From a bacterium (GTDB lineage Bacteria; Pseudomonadota; Alphaproteobacteria; Sphingomonadales; Sphingomonadaceae), in the NCBI GenBank assembly GCA_030824575.1, contig JAVBXL010000223.1, positions 94,650-158,649 on the forward strand: a stretch of 64,000 nt of DNA. The letters are read 5' to 3'. Positions 15,715-22,774 of the stretch are shown in pieces; position 1 is the stretch's first letter; each line of letters opens with the position of its first letter. The notes under the pieces were generated by a model. That model was given only the letters and a program-made list of their open reading frames with translations. It ran no database searches and was not told the origin of the DNA. A program made the position numbers and the translations under genes.

Positions 15715-16842
15715 ATGCGCGCCGAAGCGCAGCAATATATCGACCGTATCGACGCCGCGCTGGAATTGCTGCGCCGCTTCCTCGACTGGGACCGCGCGCT
15801 GCGTCGGCTGGACGAGTTGAATGCGCGCGTCGAAGACCCGACCCTGTGGGACAATGCCAAGCTGGCGCAGGAGGTGATGCGTGAGCGCACCCGGCTGGAA
15901 AGCGCGATCGGCGCGACCCGCGCGATCGAGGGCGGCAAGACCGACAATGCCGAACTGATCGAAATGGCCGAGGCCGAGGGCGACGAGGAGATGGTGGCCG
16001 AGGCCATCGCGTCGTTGAAGGCGCTGGCCGACCAGGCGGACGAGGACAAGATCAAGGCGCTGCTGGCGGGCGAGGCCGATGCCAGCGACACCTATCTGGA
16101 AATCCATGCCGGGGCGGGTGGCACCGAAAGCCAGGACTGGGCCGAAATCCTCTCGCGCATGTATCGCCGCTGGGCCGAACGGCGCGGCTACAAGGTGGAC
16201 CTGGTCGATTATCAGGCAGGGGAAACCGCGGGCATCAAGTCCGCGACCTTCCTGATCAAGGGCGAGAACGCCTATGGCTATGCCAAGACCGAGAGCGGCG
16301 TTCACCGCCTGGTCCGCATCAGCCCCTATGACAGCGCGGCGCGGCGCCACACCAGCTTCTCGTCGGTGTGGGTCTATCCGGTGATCGACGACAATATCGA
16401 TATCGAGGTCAAGGAATCCGACCTCAAGATCGACACCTATCGCGCATCGGGCGCGGGCGGGCAGCACGTCAACACCACCGACTCCGCGGTCCGCATCACC
16501 CACGTCCCGTCCGGCATCATCGTGGCGTCGCAAAATGATCGGTCGCAGCACAAGAACCGCGCGACTGCGATGAATATGCTCAAAGCGCGCCTGTACGAGG
16601 CGGAACTACGCAAGCGCGAGGAAGTGGCAAACAGCGATTATCAGGCCAAGACCGAGATCGGCTGGGGCCACCAGATCCGTTCCTATGTGCTGCAACCCTA
16701 TCAGCTGGTGAAGGATCTGCGCACCGGCGTCACCTCCACCGCGCCCGACGATGTGCTGGACGGCGCGCTCGACCCGTTCATGGCCGCCGCTCTGTCACAG
16801 AAGGTGACGGGCGAGAAGGTCGATGTGGAGGATGTGGACTGA
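15715..16842 (+). CDS. prfB: Peptide chain release factor 2
   Basis: RF2 ends translation at UGA and UAA. The 375-residue protein has the GGQ motif (248-250, in SGAGGQHVNTT) that triggers peptide release, and the stop-recognition tripeptide region RISPYDSAARRHTSF (SPY at 203-205 in place of the E. coli SPF). The programmed +1 frameshift used by E. coli prfB near codon 25 is absent: the frame reads through FLDWD without a stop. The gene overlaps the next by one base (TGATG). Confidence 0.96.
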   Translation: MRAEAQQYIDRIDAALELLRRFLDWDRALRRLDELNARVEDPTLWDNAKLAQEVMRERTRLESAIGATRAIEGGKTDNAELIEMAEAEGDEEMVAEAIASLKALADQADEDKIKALLAGEADASDTYLEIHAGAGGTESQDWAEILSRMYRRWAERRGYKVDLVDYQAGETAGIKSATFLIKGENAYGYAKTESGVHRLVRISPYDSAARRHTSFSSVWVYPVIDDNIDIEVKESDLKIDTYRASGAGGQHVNTTDSAVRITHVPSGIIVASQNDRSQHKNRATAMNMLKARLYEAELRKREEVANSDYQAKTEIGWGHQIRSYVLQPYQLVKDLRTGVTSTAPDDVLDGALDPFMAAALSQKVTGEKVDVEDVD

Positions 16843-17561
16843 TGATCCGGGCGGTTCTGGCGGGCGTATTTGTCCTGCTGGCCGCCTGCGACCAGATGGG
16901 CGGGGGCAAGGAGACGCATCGCGCTGCCGCCGCCGAGGCGTTTCCGCAGGCCGACCGGCCGGTCGCACCGATCGTCTCCACCCGCTGGTCGAGCGAGGAA
17001 GCGCGCGACCGGGTCAATGAAGCGGAGGACATCATGGACCGGGCGGGCATCCGCCCCGGCATGACCGTCGCGGATATCGGCGCAGGCGAGGGCTATTATA
17101 CCGTGCGCCTTGCCAAGCGGGTCGGGGCCAAGGGCCGCGTCCTTGCCGAGGATATCATGCCCGAGGTGATCGAAGCGCTATCGCGCCGCATCACGCGCGA
17201 AAAATGGGATAATGTCAGCCTGAAGCTGGGCGCGCCGGAAGACCCCAGGCTACCCGAAAACAGCTTCGACCGGATCATGATGGTCCATATGTATCATGAG
17301 ATCGCCGAGCCTTATGCCTTTCTCTGGCATCTGAGCCCCGCGCTCAAGAAGGATGGCGAACTGATCGTGGTCGATGCCGACCGGCCGACCGACCAGCATG
17401 GCACCCCGCCGCGCCTGTTGGCCTGCGAGCTGGCGGCCATGGGATTTCGCCTGGAACAGGTGGTGCCCAAACCGACGGCAGGCGGCTATCTGGCGCGGTT
17501 CCGGCGTATTGCCGCGCGGCCCGATCCCGCCAGCATCGTCCCATGCGCCTTTCAGGATTGA
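16842..17561 (+). CDS. Class I SAM-methyltransferase-like lipoprotein
   Basis: This 239-residue protein combines a lipoprotein signal (hydrophobic 3-14, lipobox LAAC with Cys16) with a Rossmann methyltransferase fold: motif I VADIGAGEGYYTVRL (about 76-90), an acidic residue near AEDI, then FDRIMMVHMYHEI and a DGELIVVDADRP strand. It would be lipid-anchored in the envelope, where S-adenosylmethionine is not normally available, so an altered activity or ligand is possible. The ATG is coupled to the prfB stop, but the two functions need not be linked. No substrate can be named. Confidence 0.8.
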   Translation: MIRAVLAGVFVLLAACDQMGGGKETHRAAAAEAFPQADRPVAPIVSTRWSSEEARDRVNEAEDIMDRAGIRPGMTVADIGAGEGYYTVRLAKRVGAKGRVLAEDIMPEVIEALSRRITREKWDNVSLKLGAPEDPRLPENSFDRIMMVHMYHEIAEPYAFLWHLSPALKKDGELIVVDADRPTDQHGTPPRLLACELAAMGFRLEQVVPKPTAGGYLARFRRIAARPDPASIVPCAFQD

Positions 17562-17660
17562 TCTCGGGCGTGGGCAGCCAGGGTTAATGTCTGCCTAATA
17601 TTGCTTGTTGATAAGCCGGCATGTCTCGATGGCGTAGGGGTCATGCAGGGAGGCTGCGGC

Positions 17661-17984
17661 ATGACCGAACGGGGGTCTTTCACGGCACAGGAGATGCGAC
17701 AGCGCGGGGCGGCGCGGCACAAGCTGTTCGAGCCGTTCGACCTGTGTCAGGCGGGGCAGTCGGTCCGCGCCCATATGCTCGACCTGTCGGTGTCGGGCGC
17801 ATTGCTGCATGCCGAACGGCCGCCGCGGATCGGCGCGGGCGTCATTCTCGCCTTTCCGGGTCTGGAAGTCGCGGCGCATGTCGTGTGGGTGCGGGCCAAG
17901 CGTTTTGGCGTGCGGTTCGACATGCTGCTGCCCGATACGGCGTTACGCGCGATGCTGGATGGCGGCGACGCGGCTTGCCCATAG
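17661..17984 (+). CDS. PilZ-domain protein
   Basis: This 107-residue protein is almost entirely one PilZ domain, the c-di-GMP binding fold: the RGAAR basic motif (RxxxR, about residues 15-19) and DLSVSGA (DxSxxG) are intact, so binding is plausible. ATG 17661 has GGGAGG 7 bases upstream; earlier in-frame starts (17601 TTG, 17643 ATG) are less well placed. It has no output domain, so it would act by binding a partner. Window genes that could make or break c-di-GMP (48926-51229) and a second PilZ protein (40810-41460) are distant. Confidence 0.85.
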   Translation: MTERGSFTAQEMRQRGAARHKLFEPFDLCQAGQSVRAHMLDLSVSGALLHAERPPRIGAGVILAFPGLEVAAHVVWVRAKRFGVRFDMLLPDTALRAMLDGGDAACP

Positions 17985-18011
17985 GGCATCGGCTGCTGTA
18001 GGCAGGCCGCG

Positions 18012-18263
18012 ATGCATTTCGACGATCAGCTCCAGCGCTATTTCGGGACGACCGAGATCGACAGCCTGCCCCCATCTGCGGTGGAGGCGGGGATCGAGCG
18101 GATGCGCGTCGATCTGGGGCTGGAACAGGATCGCGGTCGGCGGTTCGCGCTGTGGTCGCTGCTGTTCCTGCTCGGCGATGCCCCCGACCTGGACGTGGCG
18201 TTCAAGGATGCGGCGGACCGGGATGCGGCGCGCACCTTCATGGAATTGACCGAACAGGGCTGA
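18012..18263 (+). CDS. Small conserved-looking hypothetical protein
   Basis: This 83-residue acidic protein starts MHFDDQLQRYFGTTEIDSLP and has a helical middle (GIERMRVDLGLEQD, FALWSLLFLLGDAPDLDVAFK). It has no signal peptide; one hydrophobic stretch is too short to be a confident membrane helix. It lies 27 bases after the PilZ gene on the same strand and may be co-transcribed. I do not recognise the family. Confidence 0.65.
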   Translation: MHFDDQLQRYFGTTEIDSLPPSAVEAGIERMRVDLGLEQDRGRRFALWSLLFLLGDAPDLDVAFKDAADRDAARTFMELTEQG

Positions 18264-18369
18264 CCTTGCTCGCCTCATAGGTCGATGAGTTTTGATGAAG
18301 CGCGCGCTGTCCCCTTTCCTTCCGCCTTCCGCCGGGTAAGACGCCACCGTTCAGTTTCGAGAGGATCGC

Positions 18370-19419
18370 ATGGAGTATCGCACGCTTGGCCGCACGGACC
18401 TGAAGGTCAGCCTGATCTGCCTGGGCACCATGACCTGGGGGTCGCAAAATAGCGAAGCGGAGGCGCATGCCCAGCTGGATTATGCGATCGGGCAGGGCGT
18501 GAATTTCATCGATACGGCTGAAGCCTATCCGGTGACGCCGGTCAGCGCCGACACGCAATTTCTGACCGAAACCTATATCGGCAACTGGATCGCCGGGCGC
18601 GGCAGGCGCAATGACATCATCCTGGCGACCAAGGTGGCGGGGCCGTCGCGCGACCCGATCCGCACATTTCGCGGCGGCGACAACCGGCTGGATCGCCGGA
18701 ACATCCATCAGGCGGTCGATGACAGTTTGAGGCGGTTGCGGACCGACTATATCGATCTCTATCAGGTGCATTGGCCCGACCGGCCGGTGCCGTCCTTTGG
18801 CTCGCGCGGCCTCACCTCGCTGGCCGACGGTCCCGACACGGTGTCGATCGAGGAGACGCTGGAGGCGCTGGCCGAACTGGTCCAGGCCGGCAAGATCCGT
18901 CATGTCGGTGTATCGAACGAAACGCCCTGGGGGCTGGGCGAATATCTGCGGCTGGCGCGCGATCGGGGGTTGCCGCGGGTGGCTTCCATCCAGAACGCCT
19001 ACAGCTTGCTCAATCGCATCTTCGAGATCGGCTTGGCGGAATATGCGCTGCGTGAGGATGTGGGGCTGCTCGCCTATTCGCCGCTGGCGGGCGGCAACCT
19101 GACCGGCAAATATCTGGGCGGTGTCATTCCGCCGGGTTCACGCCGCGACGTGTCGCGCCAGTTCGTGCGCTACGACCTGCCCAACCAGCCGCTCGCCAGC
19201 GCGCGCTATGTAGCGATCGCTCATGCCTTTGGACTGGACCCGGCGCAGCTGGCCTTGGCGTTCGTCAATGCTCAGCCTTTCGTGACCGCGACGATCATCG
19301 GCGCAACCAGCCTGGATCAGCTAAAGGCGGACATAGCGAGCGTGGACATCACTTTGTCCGCAGAACAGCTGGCGGCGATAGAGGCGGTGCATCGCGCCAT
19401 ACCCGATCCCTGCCCCTGA
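18370..19419 (+). CDS. tas: NADP(H)-dependent aldo-keto reductase (Tas-like)
   Basis: This 349-residue AKR has a TIM barrel with the catalytic tetrad visible: Asp and Tyr in FIDTAEAYP, Lys in ILATKVAG and His in LYQVHWPDR. The start MEYRTLGRTDLKVSLICLGTMTWG, the PVSADTQFLTE insert and the length match E. coli Tas, an AKR of unknown natural substrate. GAGAGGA lies 5 bases before the ATG. It stands alone and converges on the next small leftward gene. Confidence 0.9.
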   Translation: MEYRTLGRTDLKVSLICLGTMTWGSQNSEAEAHAQLDYAIGQGVNFIDTAEAYPVTPVSADTQFLTETYIGNWIAGRGRRNDIILATKVAGPSRDPIRTFRGGDNRLDRRNIHQAVDDSLRRLRTDYIDLYQVHWPDRPVPSFGSRGLTSLADGPDTVSIEETLEALAELVQAGKIRHVGVSNETPWGLGEYLRLARDRGLPRVASIQNAYSLLNRIFEIGLAEYALREDVGLLAYSPLAGGNLTGKYLGGVIPPGSRRDVSRQFVRYDLPNQPLASARYVAIAHAFGLDPAQLALAFVNAQPFVTATIIGATSLDQLKADIASVDITLSAEQLAAIEAVHRAIPDPCP

Positions 19420-19432
19420 CGGAAAGCGCCCA

Positions 19433-19723
19433 TCAGGCGGCGCGGGGTGAATGGGATTGATGGTCCGAAAGGATGGGCATGTCCACCATCACGGCGATAT
19501 CCTGCCACCAGTCGTCGACGCCAGGACTAAGGATCGCCAGACTGCCATGGCGGGGCCGCGCATGCCAGGTGGATGCGATGCGCAGGTAGCGCCATTGCGG
19601 ATCGCAGTTGATGGGGATGTTGCGAAAGCGGCTCTGCACGCCGGTCGTTACGGGATCGATGGGGCGTAATTCGCTGGGCACTTCACGCCAGCTGCCATCG
19701 GGGAATCGCACAGAAATCGCCAT
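19433..19723 (-). CDS. Hypothetical protein
   Basis: This 96-residue protein begins MAISVRFPDGSWREVPSELRPID and has several tryptophans (WRYLRIASTWH, DDWWQDIAVMVD). GGAGG lies 5 bases before ATG 19723, which favours this strand over an overlapping plus-strand frame. It has no signal peptide or membrane segment. It converges on the aldo-keto reductase gene and diverges from the TonB receptor at 19931. I do not recognise the family. Confidence 0.6.
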   Translation of the reverse strand: MAISVRFPDGSWREVPSELRPIDPVTTGVQSRFRNIPINCDPQWRYLRIASTWHARPRHGSLAILSPGVDDWWQDIAVMVDMPILSDHQSHSPRAA

Positions 19724-19839
19724 CACATGCCTCCATCCCCGCCGTCACTCTTCTATAAACGCGCTTCAAGCCTTTGAGTTCATTGCAGCTTATCGCAAAA
19801 CCGTTGGCCGCGCATATGCGGTAAAACGGCCACATAAAA

Positions 19840-19886
19840 TGCGATTTCGTCGCAATATCATCCCAAGCAATTGCGAATATGTCGCA
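19840..19886 (+). promoter_or_regulatory. Twin palindromic operators upstream of the siderophore receptor
   Basis: Two 15-base palindromes of the form TGCGA-N5-TCGCA, at 19840-19854 and 19872-19886, have centres exactly 32 bases apart, about three helical turns. The second ends 44 bases before the receptor ATG. Their 7-1-7 shape resembles alphaproteobacterial Fur-family boxes, and the downstream gene is a likely iron-uptake receptor, so iron control is the simplest reading. The regulator is inferred. Confidence 0.55.
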
Positions 19887-19930
19887 TTATCGTTATTGGC
19901 CCCTTCGATGAATCGAAAAGGGGTTGAAGA

Positions 19931-21997
19931 ATGAAAGTAAAATGGATCGCGCTTGGCGGCGCTGCGGCAATGGCGCTATGTCATCCGGCCGTTCACGCGG
20001 CAGAAGACGCCGTGGCGGCGGATGCGGAACAGGCGCAGGACAGCATCATCGTCACAGCCGCCACCACCGGATCAAAGACCGATACGGCGCTGGTCGAACT
20101 GCCCCAGCCGATCAAGGTCATTACCTCGGAACAATATCTGTCGCAGGGCGCGATCAGCATTTCCGACACGGTCAAATATGCCGCCGGCGTGCTGGCCAAC
20201 CCCTATGGCCGCGACACCCGCGTCGATGGTTTCAACGTGCGCGGTCTGGACGCATTGCAGTTCCGCGACGGTATGCGCGACATCTTCAGCTATTATGCCA
20301 GCATCACGTCGGACCCCTATAATTTCTCGCGCGTGGAAATCCTGCGCGGTCCGGCTTCCGTGCTGTTCGGCCAGGGGTCGATCGGCGGCCTGGTCAACCT
20401 CGTGTCCAAGACGCCCGAATTCCGCACCGGCGGCGAGGTGAACCTCGTTTACGGCAGCTATGACCGCAAGGAGGTCATGGGCGACGTCAATGTCGCGCTG
20501 GCCGATAATATGGCGGTGCGTTTCGTGGGCCGTGCTCGCGACGCGGACACCTATGTCGATCATGTGCCCGATGATCGCGTGATGTTCGCGCCGTCGATCC
20601 GCTGGCAACCCACGCCCGATACCGACATCGTGCTGACCGGCCTCTATCAGGAGGATGATACGGGATCGACATCTCAATTCCTGCCGATCATTGGTACTTT
20701 CCGCCCCAATACCGCCTATCCGCAGGGCAAGCTGGATCAATATGCGTTCGTCGGCAAGCCTGGCTGGGACCGCTATAATGGTCGCTCGCTGCAAGGCGGC
20801 GGCTCCATCACCCACGCCTTCTCCGACGCTATCAAGATCAATCTGAAGGCGCGCTACATCGACAGCGACCTTGAATATAAAACCCATTATGCCAACAGCT
20901 ACGCCAATCCCCAAAATCCGTTCGAAGCGGACGGACGCACCATCGGCCTTTATGCCGACGCCAGCGATGCGAAGATGAACGTCTTCTCGACCGACAATAA
21001 TCTTCAGTTCACGTTCAATACCGGCTCTAATATCGAGCATAAGCTGTTGGTCGGCATCGACTATAGCTGGAACAAAGTCGGCAAGCGCACTGCCAGCGGT
21101 TACGATATCATCGACCTTTACGATATCGATACCGACGCGCTACCCACCTATGATCCTGTCGGCCCCTATATCTATGAATCGCAGAAGCAACTTGGCGTGT
21201 ACGTCCAGGACCAGATCCGCCTGTACGACCGCGTCTCGGTCGTGCTGGGCGCACGCCGCGACCGCGTGACCGGCTCTTCGGGCCAGAAGGACAATGCCAC
21301 CACCTTCCGCGCCGGCATCATCGGCGAGATCGGCGCAGGCATCTCGCCCTTCTTCAGCTATACCGAAAGCTTCCTGCCGGTCGCGGGTAACCTCCAGCTG
21401 CCCGGCGGTATTCCCGGCGCTCCCTATCGCCCGCAGACCGGCACGCAATATGAGGCGGGCGTGAAGTGGCAGCCGGACGTCAACACCCTGATCACGGCCA
21501 CGGTGTTCAAGATCAAGGAACGCAACCGCGTCCTCTACGGCGCCAACAATTCCACGACCCAGTCGGGCGTGTTGGACACCAAGGGGTTCGAGATCGAGGC
21601 CAGCCGCACCCTGCCGGGCAATTTCGAGCTACTGGCCAATTATGGCTATGCCAAGCTCAAGTCGGAAGTGAACACCAGCCTAGACTATATGCCGCGCCAT
21701 ACGGCGTCCTTCTGGACCACAAAGACCTTCGGTCTGGTGGACGAGGCCCAGCTGCGCCTGGGCGGCGGCGTCGTCTACAGCGGCAAGAGCGTGTCGACCA
21801 GCGCCATCTGGTCTATCGTCACCCCGGCCCGCACCACGGTCGATGCGCTGGCGGAGATCAACTGGAATAGCTGGCGCTTTGCGCTGAACGCGACCAACCT
21901 GCTCAACAACGAATATTATGCGTCCTGCCTGGCGCGGGGCGACTGTTTCGTCGGCGCGCCGCGCAACGTGATGGGTACGGTCGGTTTCCGGTTCTGA
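19931..21997 (+). CDS. TonB-dependent siderophore receptor
   Basis: This 688-residue outer-membrane receptor has a signal peptide (1-23), a TonB-box-like IIVTAA, a plug (about 55-165: PQPIKVITSEQ, NVRGLDALQFRDGMRD, VEILRGPASVLFGQGSIGGLVNLVSK) and a 22-strand barrel ending GTVGFRF, with the terminal aromatic needed for barrel assembly. The plug motifs match the FhuA/FpvA siderophore class. AAGGGG lies 8 bases before the ATG. It is followed after 22 bases by a DUF4198 gene and preceded by twin Fur-like palindromes. The ligand is unknown. Confidence 0.92.
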   Translation: MKVKWIALGGAAAMALCHPAVHAAEDAVAADAEQAQDSIIVTAATTGSKTDTALVELPQPIKVITSEQYLSQGAISISDTVKYAAGVLANPYGRDTRVDGFNVRGLDALQFRDGMRDIFSYYASITSDPYNFSRVEILRGPASVLFGQGSIGGLVNLVSKTPEFRTGGEVNLVYGSYDRKEVMGDVNVALADNMAVRFVGRARDADTYVDHVPDDRVMFAPSIRWQPTPDTDIVLTGLYQEDDTGSTSQFLPIIGTFRPNTAYPQGKLDQYAFVGKPGWDRYNGRSLQGGGSITHAFSDAIKINLKARYIDSDLEYKTHYANSYANPQNPFEADGRTIGLYADASDAKMNVFSTDNNLQFTFNTGSNIEHKLLVGIDYSWNKVGKRTASGYDIIDLYDIDTDALPTYDPVGPYIYESQKQLGVYVQDQIRLYDRVSVVLGARRDRVTGSSGQKDNATTFRAGIIGEIGAGISPFFSYTESFLPVAGNLQLPGGIPGAPYRPQTGTQYEAGVKWQPDVNTLITATVFKIKERNRVLYGANNSTTQSGVLDTKGFEIEASRTLPGNFELLANYGYAKLKSEVNTSLDYMPRHTASFWTTKTFGLVDEAQLRLGGGVVYSGKSVSTSAIWSIVTPARTTVDALAEINWNSWRFALNATNLLNNEYYASCLARGDCFVGAPRNVMGTVGFRF

Positions 21998-22019
21998 CGA
22001 TCATAAGAGGAGAGCGAGC

Positions 22020-22652
22020 ATGAAGAGAGTATCCATGGCCCTGTTGGCGCTGGTGGCCCTGTCGTCCACGGCGCAGGCGCATGAGGTGTGGGTGGAGCGT
22101 GACGGCACCGGGCCGGCGCGCATCTATCTGGGCGAACCGGGCGATGCGATGCCGGAGGGTGGCGACCCTGAGTTCGAGAAGCTTAAAAGCCCCAAGCTGG
22201 TGCCGGGATCGAGCGCCGCGCAGGTCCGCAAGACCGGCTATATCGAGGTCGCCGCGCCCGCCGGAGACGTGCGCGTCATCGACGACAGCGTTTTCGCGCC
22301 CTGGGGCGAAGAGGGCAAGAAGGAGGGCGTGATCTATTATGCCCGCGCCGGCCGCGCGGAAGTCAAGGCGGGGCTGCCGCTGGAGATCGTGCCCACCGCC
22401 GCCAACGCCGATAGCTTCACGCTGGTTCGCGACGGCAAGCCGGTGCCCGCCACCAAGCTGACCGTCATTTCGCCCGACAAATGGACCAAGGCGTTCACGA
22501 CCGATGCGCAGGGCCGCGTCACGCTGCCGATCAAGGACAAAGGCCGCTATATCCTGAGCGCGACGCAGGAGGAAAAGGGCGATCTTAGCCTTGCCGGGCA
22601 GAAGGTTGCGACCCTCTACCACATGGCGACGCTGACCTTCTTGAACGATTGA
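22020..22652 (+). CDS. DUF4198 periplasmic protein
   Basis: This 210-residue exported protein has a signal peptide ending STAQA at residue 20, so the mature protein begins HEVWVERD; an N-terminal histidine right after cleavage is typical of this family and suggests metal binding. The rest is beta-rich, including YIEVAAPAGDVRVIDDSVFAPWG and a C-terminal Ig-like segment. DUF4198 proteins often sit beside TonB receptors or metal transporters (NikK-type partners). AAGAGGAGAG precedes the ATG, and the gene follows the siderophore receptor in one operon, so a role in ligand or metal handling is inferred. Confidence 0.85.
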   Translation: MKRVSMALLALVALSSTAQAHEVWVERDGTGPARIYLGEPGDAMPEGGDPEFEKLKSPKLVPGSSAAQVRKTGYIEVAAPAGDVRVIDDSVFAPWGEEGKKEGVIYYARAGRAEVKAGLPLEIVPTAANADSFTLVRDGKPVPATKLTVISPDKWTKAFTTDAQGRVTLPIKDKGRYILSATQEEKGDLSLAGQKVATLYHMATLTFLND

Positions 22653-22663
22653 ACAACAATGTG

Positions 22664-22696
22664 ACGGTGCGTGTCATGGATATGACATGGCACCGT
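22664..22696 (+). terminator. Strong hairpin between the receptor operons
   Basis: ACGGTG, a small bulge, then TGTCAT, a GGAT loop, ATGACA and CACCGT form a stem of about 12 bp directly after the DUF4198 stop. It lacks a T run. It may be a 3'-end stabiliser or terminator of the first operon, or an operator for the next receptor 78 bases downstream. Its TGTCAT halves are inverted, unlike the direct repeats of a Pho box. Confidence 0.4.
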
Positions 22697-22774
22697 CGCG
22701 CAATCCACATTGCGGTGCAACATGACGCGGATAGGCCGCCCCCGAATTAAGGTCCAAAGGGGGATTATCCGACC

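Noticed and set aside
22664..22696. Pho box upstream of the receptor-phosphodiesterase operon
   Set aside because: The TGTCAT halves are inverted, while Pho boxes are direct repeats 11 bases apart.
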